From Kutzneria buriramensis (lineage in GTDB: Bacteria; Actinomycetota; Actinomycetes; Mycobacteriales; Pseudonocardiaceae), in contig NZ_QUNO01000008.1 of assembly GCF_003387475.1 (NCBI RefSeq), forward strand, positions 372,001-436,000: 64,000 nt of DNA. Reading direction: 5' to 3'. This document shows, in pieces, positions 47,556 to 59,759 of this stretch. The stretch's first letter is position 1; every line of letters begins with the position of its first letter. The translations under genes and the position numbers were made by a program. The notes below the pieces were generated by a model. That model was given only the letters and a program-made list of their open reading frames with translations. It made no database searches and was not told where the DNA came from.

Positions 47556-49616
47556 CCGGTCGGCGTAGTGCTCGATGCCCTCGACGGTGTGCGCGGCGGT
47601 GGCCACGAGATCGTCCAGGCATTCGTCGATGTCCAGGTTGGCCCGCTCGACCAGGCCGTCGGTGAACAGCACCAGCCGGTCGCCGGGGGCCAGGCGCAGG
47701 ATCTGCTCCTCGTACGTGGGCGAGCTGAACGCCCCGAGCAGCGGACCGGCGGCCAGCGGCAGCAGCGAGGCCTCACCGTCCCGCACCAGCAGCGGCGGCA
47801 GATGCCCCGCCCGCGCCCACACCAGGGTCGCGGTCGGCGGGTCGTACACCCCGCACAGCACGGTCCCGCTGATCCGCTCCGGCAGCGCGGCGGCGCTGGT
47901 GTTCAGCCAGGCCAGCAGCTGCGCCGGCGGCGCGCCGGTCATGGCCAGCCCGCGCAGCGCGTTGCGCATCGAGATCATGCCCGTGACCACGGGAATCCCG
48001 TGCCCGGCGATGTCCCCGACCACCAGCAGCAGCTGCCCGGACGGCAGCGTGACGGCGTCGTACCAGTCGCCGCCGACCAGGTGCTGGGTGGCCGCCGGCT
48101 GGTAGCGGACGGCGATCTCCAGGCCCTCGGTCTCCGGCAGCTGCGCGGTCGGCGGGATGATCGCGTGCTGGAGCTGGATCGCCAGCTGCTGCTGCTCGTC
48201 GGCGTGCTCGGCGGTCACCTCCAGCGCGAATTCCGTGTGGTACTCGGCCGTCACGTCCTGCCACGCCCCACGCAGCGTCACCACCTCCTCGGCGGCGCCC
48301 AGCACCGGCTCGGCGAACAGCCGCAGCTGGCGGTCCGGCATCTTGAACACGGCCGTCGCCGGCCGCCCGGCGTTGATCACGGTGTGCAGCAGGCGGTCCA
48401 TCGTCGACTCGCCGTCCGGCCCCAGCTCGGCGGCCAGTTCCCGCAGTGGCGCGGCGTGCCGGACGCCCAGCAGCTCCACCGTCTTCGGCGTCCACGTCAC
48501 CTTGCCGGTGACCAGGCTTTCCTCCCAGCCGCCGAGGCCGCCGGCGCGCAGCGCGTTCTCGGCCAGTTCGGCGTCGTTGCGCCGCCGCCAGCTGATCGCC
48601 ACGCCGTCGTACAGGCGGGCGACCCGGACCTGGCGCTCCTCGTCCAGGAACTCCTCGCTGACGCCGGTCGCCAGCACGCGCACGGCCCGCTCGAACAGGC
48701 CGTCGGCCTTCGCCGCGAACGGGAACAGCGCCAGCAGCCGCTCGCCGACCATGTCCGCCGGCGGCAGCGGCCAGCCGTCGCCGACGTGGTCCACCACGAA
48801 GTCGGCGACCTCGCCGTCGACCAGCTCGGGGCGGGCCGTCAGCACCGCGTCGACCAGGCTGTCCAGCAGCCCGAGCAGCCAGGACTGCTCGCCGTCGGCG
48901 TCGGTCAGGGTGCTCGCGCACAGGTCGGCCAGCGCGACCAGCTCGGTCCGCTGGCCCGGGGTGAAGTCACGGCGCGAGTTCGGCCAGCAGACCTCCATCG
49001 CGCCCAGCACGGCCCGGCTGTTGCGGATCGGCAGCACCGCGCGGGCCCCGCCCGACCAGCGCCCCACCGCCGGCGACAGGGCCGGATCCGACACGCCGGA
49101 GCGCAGCCAGAGCTGCCGCTGCTCCGCGATCGCCGTACGGGCGTTGGTGGCGAACTGGGGCGGCAGCAGGCGCCACCGGGCGGCCTCCGCCGGGCCCAGG
49201 CCCCGCGAGCCGACCAGCCGGAGCGTGCCGTCCGGATCCAGCCGCCAGATCGCCAGCGCCACCGCGCCGGTGGGCAGCAGTGCCTCGGTGAACACCGCGT
49301 CGGCCAGGGCGTCGCCGTCCCGGGCGGTGTCGGCGCGGGTCTCGGCCAAGCGCTTGTTCAGCACGGGGATGTCGCCCCGTAGCGGCGGCGGGGCCGTCTC
49401 CATCAGCTCCGCGGCCATCTCCAGCGGCGTCAGCCCGACGCTGTCGGCCAGCGTGTGCAGGTGCTCGGCGGCGTGCGCGAGGCTGCCCCCGACCCGCTCC
49501 ACCAGCCGGCCTTTGGCCTGTTCGAGGACGGCGTCCGCGGCCGCCCGCGCCCGGAGCTGCGCCAGCTGGTCGCGCTGATGGGCGACCAGCCGGGCCAGGC
49601 GTTCGAGGTCGGACAC
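47490..49616 (-). CDS. SpoIIE-type PP2C phosphatase with ANTAR-like and GAF domains
   Basis: A 708-residue cytoplasmic signalling phosphatase. Residues 1-70 look like an ANTAR domain ([17 protein letters not shown]), unusual at the N-terminus of a phosphatase; residues about 95-240 are a GAF domain; about 370-480 resemble a PAS region ([16 protein letters not shown]). The C-terminal 220 residues are the SpoIIE PP2C catalytic domain: [34 protein letters not shown] and [10 protein letters not shown], with the metal-binding Asp residues present. It should dephosphorylate STAS proteins such as those at 47184 and 54130. GTG 49616 is divergent from the HAMP kinase 83 bases away. Confidence 0.9.
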   Translation of the reverse strand: MSDLERLARLVAHQRDQLAQLRARAAADAVLEQAKGRLVERVGGSLAHAAEHLHTLADSVGLTPLEMAAELMETAPPPLRGDIPVLNKRLAETRADTARDGDALADAVFTEALLPTGAVALAIWRLDPDGTLRLVGSRGLGPAEAARWRLLPPQFATNARTAIAEQRQLWLRSGVSDPALSPAVGRWSGGARAVLPIRNSRAVLGAMEVCWPNSRRDFTPGQRTELVALADLCASTLTDADGEQSWLLGLLDSLVDAVLTARPELVDGEVADFVVDHVGDGWPLPPADMVGERLLALFPFAAKADGLFERAVRVLATGVSEEFLDEERQVRVARLYDGVAISWRRRNDAELAENALRAGGLGGWEESLVTGKVTWTPKTVELLGVRHAAPLRELAAELGPDGESTMDRLLHTVINAGRPATAVFKMPDRQLRLFAEPVLGAAEEVVTLRGAWQDVTAEYHTEFALEVTAEHADEQQQLAIQLQHAIIPPTAQLPETEGLEIAVRYQPAATQHLVGGDWYDAVTLPSGQLLLVVGDIAGHGIPVVTGMISMRNALRGLAMTGAPPAQLLAWLNTSAAALPERISGTVLCGVYDPPTATLVWARAGHLPPLLVRDGEASLLPLAAGPLLGAFSSPTYEEQILRLAPGDRLVLFTDGLVERANLDIDECLDDLVATAAHTVEGIEHYADRLLAHVGANARDDTCLLALRVR

Positions 49617-49699
49617 CGGCCGAGTGTAGAAGTCGCCTGGCCGTTATGCCCGCGTGCCAGGATGGATCTCCGGGGACCGAGAGCAGCGGGAGCGGATGG

Positions 49700-54085
<4,386 letters not shown>

Positions 54086-54129
54086 CCGTGCCGTAGGCTG
54101 CGGCGTCAGTCCGAGGATTGGGAGAGTAC

Positions 54130-54483
54130 GTGCCCGAGAACACCGGCGCCTTCACCGCCGAGACCGAGCTGGTCGACGGCGTGGCCGTCGTCCACCTGGC
54201 CGGCGAGCTGGACATGCAGACCGTGCCGGCGGCGACCCTCGAGCTGGACCGCGCCGTCGGCGGCGGGGCCGGCGGTGTGGTGGTGAACCTCGGTGGGCTC
54301 ACCTTCCTCGCGTCCGCCGGCCTGGCCATGCTGGCCGCCGTCGCCGAGCAGGCCCGTCAGGGCGGCGTGGCGCTGCGGCTGGTCGCCGACAGCCGGGTCG
54401 TGCTGCGTCCGCTGGAGATCACCGGGCTGGACGCCGGTTTCGACATCCGCGACACCGTCCAGACCGCGCTGGCGTCGCTGTAG
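54130..54483 (+). CDS. STAS-domain anti-sigma-factor antagonist
   Basis: A 117-residue STAS protein: VAVVHLAGELDMQTVPAA, VVVNLGGLTFLASAGLAML with the candidate phospho-Ser in FLASAG, and RPLEITGLDAGF near the end. GTG 54130 follows GGGAGAG. It lies 44 bases after the HAMP histidine kinase and probably belongs to the same operon. With the STAS gene at 47184 and the SpoIIE phosphatase it forms a partner-switching set; the expected RsbW-type anti-sigma kinase is not encoded in the window. Confidence 0.92.
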   Translation: MPENTGAFTAETELVDGVAVVHLAGELDMQTVPAATLELDRAVGGGAGGVVVNLGGLTFLASAGLAMLAAVAEQARQGGVALRLVADSRVVLRPLEITGLDAGFDIRDTVQTALASL

Positions 54484-54484
54484 G

Positions 54485-54808
54485 TCACCGCCCCAGCGCG
54501 TTGGCCAGCTGCTTCTTGGTCATCTTGGAGCGGCCCTTGATGTTGCGCTGCCGGGCCTCGTTGTAGAGCTGGTCACGGGTCGGGCCGCCGGGGCCTGAGT
54601 GCGACCGCTTGCCGCCCCGGTGCTGCGGCGAGACGTCCTCGGTCGACGACCGGCTCGCCGTGCGGGACTCGCCCTGCTGCGCCCGGTTCTTGTTCACCGT
54701 GCGGGCGGCGATCTCCTCGGCGCGGTCCTCGCCGGTGCCGCGCTCCAGCTGCGACTCCTTGATGTGCTCGTACTGGCGTTCCCTTTTGTCGCTCCAGGCC
54801 TGTGGCAT
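54485..54808 (-). CDS. Small basic protein with Rho-N-like C-terminus ('plasmid stabilization' annotated family)
   Basis: A 107-residue, highly charged protein (SDKRERQYEHIKESQLERG; EDRAEEIAARTVNKNRAQ), with an intrinsically disordered middle and a C-terminal helix-extended motif (TRDQLYNEARQRNIKGRS, MTKKQLANALGR) of the Rho N-terminal/SAP-like type that binds nucleic acid. Homologues are widespread in actinomycetes and often labelled plasmid stabilization protein without evidence. ATG 54808 has an excellent AGGAGGTG site. Its stop lies one base from the stop of the convergent STAS gene. Confidence 0.83.
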   Translation of the reverse strand: MPQAWSDKRERQYEHIKESQLERGTGEDRAEEIAARTVNKNRAQQGESRTASRSSTEDVSPQHRGGKRSHSGPGGPTRDQLYNEARQRNIKGRSKMTKKQLANALGR

Positions 54809-54867
54809 GGCGCACCTCCTCCCCGTCGGGCTACCCGGGGCCGGCGGGGTTTATGCTGGCTCGGACC

Positions 54868-54935
54868 GGTGGTGGGGCTCGCCGGCCCGGACTCGGGGAA
54901 ACCGTGGCAGCACTGCCGCCAACAGTCCCTACTGG
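54868..54935 (+). ncRNA. Fluoride riboswitch (crcB motif)
   Basis: The leader of the crcB pair begins GGTGGTGGGGCTCGCC, close to the crcB-RNA opening (GGNGAUGG..UUCGCC), has GAAACCG in the middle and ends ACAGTCCCTAC, similar to the conserved 3' GAC/UCCUAC strand that forms the pseudoknot. Position, 36 bases before the first fluoride-channel gene, supports the call. I matched it by eye; a covariance search would settle it. Confidence 0.72.
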
Positions 54936-54970
54936 ATCCTGTCCGTTTCGGGTTCTTGTAGGAGGCCTGT

Positions 54971-55423
54971 GTGTCGGTCGACCCCGATGTCGACGTCCAC
55001 GTCCCGGCGCAGCGGCGCGAACTCGCCCGCACGCACGGCGGTGTCCTGGCGGTGATCGCGCTCGGCGGCGGTCTCGGCGCCCTGGCCCGCTTCGGCATCG
55101 CCCAGTGGCTGCCGACCACGCCCGGGCATTTCCCGCTCGGCACGTTCGTCATCAACGTGGTGGGCTGCTTCCTCATCGGTGTGCTGATGATCCGATGGGG
55201 ACAGCGGCCGCTGCTGCGGCCGTTCCTCGGCGTCGGCATTCTCGGCGGTTTCACCACGTTCTCCACGTACGCCGTCGAGACGCGGGCGCTGCTCAGTCCC
55301 GGCGAGGTGCCGCTCGGCCTGCTGTATCTGTTCGGCACCCTCGCCGGAGCGATGCTCGCCGTGCTCGCCGGCGTGGTGCTGATGCGGTTGCTGACACGCC
55401 GGCCGGCGGGGGTGTCGGCGTGA
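54971..55423 (+). CDS. crcB: Fluoride channel CrcB/Fluc, subunit 1
   Basis: A 150-residue, four-helix membrane protein of the Fluc fluoride-export channel family. Signatures: GGGLGALARFGIAQWLP in TM1, GTFVINVVGCFLIG in TM2 and GILGGFTTFSTYAVE in the TM3 break. An N-terminal tail of about 22 residues (VDPDVDVHVPAQRRELA) precedes the first helix. GTG 54971 follows AGGAGG. Two adjacent crcB genes normally give a heterodimeric channel, the Gram-positive pattern. A riboswitch upstream supports fluoride induction. Confidence 0.93.
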   Translation: MSVDPDVDVHVPAQRRELARTHGGVLAVIALGGGLGALARFGIAQWLPTTPGHFPLGTFVINVVGCFLIGVLMIRWGQRPLLRPFLGVGILGGFTTFSTYAVETRALLSPGEVPLGLLYLFGTLAGAMLAVLAGVVLMRLLTRRPAGVSA

Positions 55424-55776
55424 CCCTGGTCCTGGTCTTCCTGGGCGCGGTCGTCGGCGCGCCGATGCGGTACCTCACCGATCGCGCCGTGCAGATCCGG
55501 CACGACTCCATCTTCCCGTGGGGCACCATGACGGTGAACGTCGTCGGCTGTCTCGTGCTGGGTTTCCTTGCCGGCCTGGGAACTTCGCTACCGAGCGGCG
55601 TCGCCGCGTTGGTGGGCAGCGGTTTCTGCGGGGCCCTCACCACGTACAGCACCTTCAGCTACGAGACCCTGCGGCTCGTGGAGCAGCGGGCCTACCTGTA
55701 CGCGGTCATGAACGTGCTCATCAGCCTCATCGCCGGGCTGGGCGCGGTGTTCCTCGGCTACGCGCTGGCCGCATGA
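55420..55776 (+). CDS. crcB: Fluoride channel CrcB/Fluc, subunit 2
   Basis: A 118-residue four-helix Fluc protein (VFLGAVVGAPMRYLTDR; WGTMTVNVVGCLVLGFLAG; GSGFCGALTTYSTFSYE). The conserved Asn of TM2 and the TTYSTF break are present. It starts with a GTG overlapping the stop of subunit 1, so equal amounts are expected for a heterodimer of opposed subunits. The two proteins are only moderately similar, typical of paired Fluc genes. Confidence 0.93.
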   Translation: MTLVLVFLGAVVGAPMRYLTDRAVQIRHDSIFPWGTMTVNVVGCLVLGFLAGLGTSLPSGVAALVGSGFCGALTTYSTFSYETLRLVEQRAYLYAVMNVLISLIAGLGAVFLGYALAA

Positions 55777-55990
55777 GCGATCCTCGACTTCCGGAGTCGG
55801 GGCGCGGGGCCTGTCCGCCTGGTGGTCGTCGGCGGTGGGAAGGCCGTTAGCGTCGCTCACTCGATCGAGTGTAATGGCGCGGTGAATTGGTGATCGTCGA
55901 AACGTGCGGCGATATTCCGGCGAAGAGTCATCACAAGTCGCGGACATCGTGGTCCGCAATCGTGATCGAATTCGCGAGGATGGTGAACTC

Positions 55991-56284
55991 ATGACCGACC
56001 GCTACGCCAAATGGGTCGTGGGCGTCCTGGTCACGTCCGTCGTCGGACTGGTGATCGGCCTCATTCTGCACGCCAAGTACGCCGCCGACGTGCAGTCCTG
56101 CTCGACCCTGTTCCACAAGGCCGAGCAGGCCCTTTCGTCGTCCTATCGGGCGACCTGCACGACCGCCTCGTCCATGACCGGCATCGGCACGGCAATCATG
56201 GTGGTGTGCGGATGCGTGGCGGTGCTCGCCGTCATCGTCGGTATCGTGCGTTACATGCAGGTCCACCAGAACACCTCCGCATAA
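55991..56284 (+). CDS. Small membrane protein with two helices, function unknown
   Basis: A 97-residue protein with two membrane segments (WVVGVLVTSVVGLVIGLIL near residues 8-26, and AIMVVCGCVAVLAVIVGIV near 68-87) and a 40-residue loop between them holding two Cys (QSCST, ATCTT) that could form a disulfide outside the cell. ATG 55991 follows GAGGATGG. I recognise no family. It lies alone; the 214 bases before it (55777-55990) show nothing recognisable. Confidence 0.65.
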   Translation: MTDRYAKWVVGVLVTSVVGLVIGLILHAKYAADVQSCSTLFHKAEQALSSSYRATCTTASSMTGIGTAIMVVCGCVAVLAVIVGIVRYMQVHQNTSA

Positions 56285-56385
56285 GCGGGATTCGCGACGA
56301 GTCCGCGCCGTTTTCCGGCGCGGGCCGTCGGCGTTTGTCCGGCGCGATTGTTGTCGTATGAAGCACGTGCGGGCATACTGCCGCC

Positions 56386-56997
56386 ATGAGTCGACCGACG
56401 CGGGGCTTCGTCGGCCAGCGCCGGCCCACCGGGAGCCTCCGGCTGCCGCCGGGCCAGTACGACATCGGCCGCGACTTCCCGGTGCTGACCGCGGAGGTCA
56501 CGCCGCGGGTGCACACCGACCGCTGGACCATGACCATCGACGGCCAGGTCCGCCGGCCCGGCAAGTGGACGTGGGACGAGCTGCACCGCCTGCCGCAGGA
56601 GGAATACCGCGGCGACATCCACTGCGTGACGACCTGGTCCAAGTTCGACACCCGCTTCGGCGGCGTGAGCCTGGACCTGTTGCTGGACCAGGTCGAGCCG
56701 CTGCCGGCGGCCACGCACGTGCTGGCCACGTCCACCACCGGCTACACCACGAACCTGCCGCTGGAGCACATCAGCAACGGCAAGGCGTGGCTGGTCTGGA
56801 CGCACGAGGGCAAGCCGCTGCCGCGTGAGCACGGCGGCCCGGTCCGCCTGCTGGTGCCGCACCTGTACTTCTGGAAGAGCGCGAAGTGGATCACCAAGCT
56901 GACCCTGCTCGACCACGACGTGCAGGGCTTCTGGGAGCGCAACGGCTACCACGACCTGGGCGACCCGTGGCGGGAGCAGAGGTATCAGGGTGACTGA
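56386..56997 (+). CDS. Molybdopterin-dependent oxidoreductase, sulfite-oxidase fold, cytoplasmic
   Basis: A 203-residue protein consisting only of the oxidoreductase molybdopterin-binding domain (YedY/MsrP-like). The Mo-ligand Cys is in DIHCVTTWSKFDTRFGG, and GYTTNLPLEH, GGPVRLLVPHLYFWKSAKW and WERNGYHDLGDPWREQRY follow the family pattern. No signal peptide or membrane anchor is present, unlike exported MsrP. It overlaps by eight bases a flavin reductase gene that would supply electrons. The substrate is unknown (sulfite, sulfoxide or N-oxide types are possible). Confidence 0.88.
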   Translation: MSRPTRGFVGQRRPTGSLRLPPGQYDIGRDFPVLTAEVTPRVHTDRWTMTIDGQVRRPGKWTWDELHRLPQEEYRGDIHCVTTWSKFDTRFGGVSLDLLLDQVEPLPAATHVLATSTTGYTTNLPLEHISNGKAWLVWTHEGKPLPREHGGPVRLLVPHLYFWKSAKWITKLTLLDHDVQGFWERNGYHDLGDPWREQRYQGD

Positions 56998-57667
56998 CCC
57001 GCGCGGCTGGCGGTACGCGAAGGTCGTGGCGATCGGCCACGACACGCCGCACAGCGTCACCCTCCGACTCGACGTGCCGGACCGCGTGCGGCACCTGCCC
57101 GGCCAGCACTACGTGGTCCGGCTGACGGCCGAGGACGGCTACCGGGCGCAGCGCTCGTACTCGGTGGCCTCGGCCCCGGCCGACCCGTTGCTGGAGCTGT
57201 TCGTGGAACGCCTCGACGACGGCGAGGTCTCCACCTACCTCGCCGACATCGTCGAGCCGGGCGACGAGCTGGAGGTGCGCGGCCCGATCGGCGGCTGGTT
57301 CGCGTGGAACGGCGACCTGCCGGCGCTCGGCATCGGCGGCGGCTCCGGGATCGTGCCGATGATCTCCATGCTGCGGCACAATCCCGACAACTTTCGCGTG
57401 GCGGCCTCCGTCCGCACGATGGCAGACCTCCCGTACGCCAACGAACTCGTGGCCGCCGACGCCCTGATCGCCGTGACCCGCGAGGATTTCCGCGGGCGCA
57501 AGGGCAGTCGGCTGACCGCGCAGGAACTCGTGCCCCTCTACACTCCCGGCGCCATCTGCTACGTCTGCGGATCGGCCGCTTTCGCCGAGGCGGCAAGCAT
57601 GCTGCTGCTGGACATCGGGGTCCCCACGGAGGACATCCGCGTCGAGAGGTTCGGGCCGAGCGGCTGA
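56990..57667 (+). CDS. Flavodoxin/ferredoxin reductase-type FAD oxidoreductase
   Basis: A 225-residue FNR-family protein without an iron-sulfur domain. The FAD motif is AQRSYSVASAPAD (RxYS), the NAD(P)-binding part begins GIGGGSGIVPMISMLRH and the C-terminal YVCGSAAFAEAAS is typical. GTG 56990 overlaps the molybdoenzyme gene, so it is the dedicated NAD(P)H-linked electron donor for that enzyme. This gene pair recurs in actinomycetes. Confidence 0.92.
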   Translation: MTDPRGWRYAKVVAIGHDTPHSVTLRLDVPDRVRHLPGQHYVVRLTAEDGYRAQRSYSVASAPADPLLELFVERLDDGEVSTYLADIVEPGDELEVRGPIGGWFAWNGDLPALGIGGGSGIVPMISMLRHNPDNFRVAASVRTMADLPYANELVAADALIAVTREDFRGRKGSRLTAQELVPLYTPGAICYVCGSAAFAEAASMLLLDIGVPTEDIRVERFGPSG

Positions 57668-57765
57668 GGATCGGGCGGTCTGATTCATCACCAGGACAGA
57701 TCCAGTTCACGGCATGGTCGCTCCATCGGCCTAGGTTCCTCGCGATCCCGAGCCGAGGAGTCCCG

Positions 57766-59319
57766 ATGTCCGACACCACCAAGCGCACCGTCAGCCGAAG
57801 AGGAGCGCTGGGCCTGCTCGGCGCGACCGCAGCCGCGGCCCCGCTGATCGGCAGCACCGCCGCCGAGGCCGCGACCCCCGCGTTCGTGCCCAGCGTCGGC
57901 AACGGCGCCACGCCCGTGCAGGGCCTGCACCTCCAGTTCGGCGCCGACCCGGCCCGCCAGATGGTCGTCTCCTGGATCACCGAGGGCTCGGTGCGCAAGC
58001 CCCGCGTCGTCTACGGCACGCTGGAGGGCGGCTTCGGCGGCTGCGTGGACGCCGACACCAAGACCTATGTGGACGGCACCTCGGGCCGCACCGTCCACAT
58101 CCACCACGCCGAGCTGAACCGCTTGCGCCCCAACACCCAGTACATGTACGCGGCGCAGCACGACGGCGCGACCCCGGACGCCGGGACCTTCCGCACCGCT
58201 CCCTCGGGCCGGATGCCGTTCACCTTCACCAGCTTCGGCGACCAGAGCGCGCCGCAGGTCACCTGGGCCAGCAACGGCAGCGTCGGCCTGGACGCCAACT
58301 CCACGCCGGCCACCAAGGACATCGTCACCGGCATCGAGACCGTGGCCCCGCTGTTCCACCTGCTCAACGGCGACCTGTGCTACGCCAACCTGGACGTGGA
58401 CCGGGTCCGCACCTGGAACAACTTCTTCACCAACAACACCCGCTCGGCGCGGTTCCGGCCGTGGATGCCGGCCGCCGGCAACCACGAGATCGAGAAGCAG
58501 AACGGCCCCATCGGCCTGGCCGCCTTCCAGGCGTACTTCCAGCTGCCGTCGACCGAGTCCGACCCGGAGATGGCCGGCCTCTGGTACGCGTTCACCGCCG
58601 GCTCGGTGCGGGTGATCGTGCTCCAGAACGACGACAACTGCCTCCAGGACGGCGGCGACGTCTACATCAGCGGCTACTCCGGCGGCCGCCAGCTGGCCTG
58701 GCTGGAGAAGACCCTCGCCGCGGCGCGCAAGTCCCGCGACATCGACTGGGTCGTCGTCGCCATGCACCAGGTGATGATCAGCACCTCCGACGCCAACGGC
58801 GCCGACCTCGGGCTGCGCCAGAAGTACGGGCCGCTGTTCGACAAGTACGGCGTGGACCTGGTGCTGTGCGGGCACGAGCACGACTACGAGCGCTCGCTCG
58901 CGGTGCACGGCGTGGTCTCCGGCAGCGAGACGCTCACCCCGAACCCGGTGTCCTCGGCCACCGACAACATCGACGCCACGCACGGCACCGTGCACATGAT
59001 CCTGGGAGGCGGCGGGGTTTCCGGCACCACCAACGGTTCCTTCTTCAAGGACGGCACCGGCAAGGTGATCACCGCCGTGTCGGCGACGCCGGGCTCCAAC
59101 GGCAAGCGGACCGCCACGTACGTCAAGGAGGAGGCGGTGTGGAGCGCGGTCCGCGACCTCGACCACCCGTACGGCTTCGCCGCGTTCACGGTGGACCCGG
59201 GCCGCTGGCCGGGCGACACCACGACCATGCACGTGACGTACTACAACATCAACAAGCCCCACGGCGACCTGTCGGTGTTCGAGAAGTTCAGCCTGCACCG
59301 CAAGCGTTCCGACGGCTGA
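57766..59319 (+). CDS. Tat-exported purple-acid-phosphatase-like metallophosphoesterase
   Basis: A 517-residue exported phosphatase. A twin-arginine signal (VSRRGALGLLGATAAAAP) begins at residue 9. A fibronectin-like domain of purple acid phosphatases covers about 45-140 (QMVVSWITEG). The metal motifs are in order: SFGDQ, LNGDLCYAN, AAGNHE, VVAMHQV and LCGHEHDYER. It would release phosphate from phosphoesters outside the cell, possibly under phosphate limitation. ATG 57766 follows GAGGAG. Exported as a folded metalloprotein, consistent with Tat. Confidence 0.93.
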   Translation: MSDTTKRTVSRRGALGLLGATAAAAPLIGSTAAEAATPAFVPSVGNGATPVQGLHLQFGADPARQMVVSWITEGSVRKPRVVYGTLEGGFGGCVDADTKTYVDGTSGRTVHIHHAELNRLRPNTQYMYAAQHDGATPDAGTFRTAPSGRMPFTFTSFGDQSAPQVTWASNGSVGLDANSTPATKDIVTGIETVAPLFHLLNGDLCYANLDVDRVRTWNNFFTNNTRSARFRPWMPAAGNHEIEKQNGPIGLAAFQAYFQLPSTESDPEMAGLWYAFTAGSVRVIVLQNDDNCLQDGGDVYISGYSGGRQLAWLEKTLAAARKSRDIDWVVVAMHQVMISTSDANGADLGLRQKYGPLFDKYGVDLVLCGHEHDYERSLAVHGVVSGSETLTPNPVSSATDNIDATHGTVHMILGGGGVSGTTNGSFFKDGTGKVITAVSATPGSNGKRTATYVKEEAVWSAVRDLDHPYGFAAFTVDPGRWPGDTTTMHVTYYNINKPHGDLSVFEKFSLHRKRSDG

Positions 59320-59385
59320 GGAGCACCGTGACCACCCGGCCGGCGGCTCTGCCGTGCCGCCACATGGTCGACTAACTTGCATCCC

Positions 59386-59694
59386 ATGACTCAACCGCAG
59401 CCATGGCAGACGCAGGTCCCGGGTCCCACCCGGCCGACGGGTGGGCCCGGGACCGCGATCGTCGCGCTCGTGCTCGGGGCGTTCGGGTGCGTGGTGTGGC
59501 TGTTGCCGATCGTCGAGGCCGGCATCCGGCACTATCTGCCGTTCCCGTTCGCGCTGGGCGGTCTCGTCCTCGGCATCGCCGCCCTGACCGGACGCCGCCG
59601 CGGCAAGCCGATGGCCGCCGTCGGCGTGCTGCTGTCGGTGATCGCGCTGCTGCTGGGGATGTTCATGGTCGGCCTGGAGGTCCTGCACGGCTGA
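59386..59694 (+). CDS. Small DUF4190-like membrane protein
   Basis: A 102-residue protein: a short Pro/Gln-rich cytoplasmic N-terminus (TQPQPWQTQVPGPTRP), then three hydrophobic segments (GTAIVALVLGAFGCVVWLL; YLPFPFALGGLVLGIAAL; AAVGVLLSVIALLLGMFMVG), as in DUF4190-type proteins. Function unknown. ATG 59386 is preferred over a TTG three codons earlier. The gene ends nine bases before the 57-nt hairpin. Confidence 0.75.
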   Translation: MTQPQPWQTQVPGPTRPTGGPGTAIVALVLGAFGCVVWLLPIVEAGIRHYLPFPFALGGLVLGIAALTGRRRGKPMAAVGVLLSVIALLLGMFMVGLEVLHG

Positions 59695-59702
59695 CGGCTC
59701 CG

Positions 59703-59759
59703 ATGCAGGGAAGGACGCCTTACCCGCGTCGAACGAGGGTAAGGCGTCCTTCCCTGCAT
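59703..59759. terminator. 57-nt perfect hairpin, copy 2 of a dispersed repeat
   Basis: Arms 59703-59724 and 59738-59759 are identical to those of the hairpin at 25230, again with a 13-nt loop. The loop is close to the reverse complement of the other copy's loop, so the element is in opposite orientation. It separates convergent genes; its last base is part of the stop codon of the GGDEF gene (-). Confidence 0.9.

Noticed and set aside
44921-47776. 951-codon minus-strand frame
   Set aside because: Shadow of the acyltransferase and STAS genes; His/Arg/Gln-rich with no domain, and the plus-strand gene has full motifs.
54485-54808. Plasmid stabilization function for the Rho-N-like protein
   Set aside because: The label is inherited in databases; nothing nearby is plasmid-like and no toxin-antitoxin partner is present.
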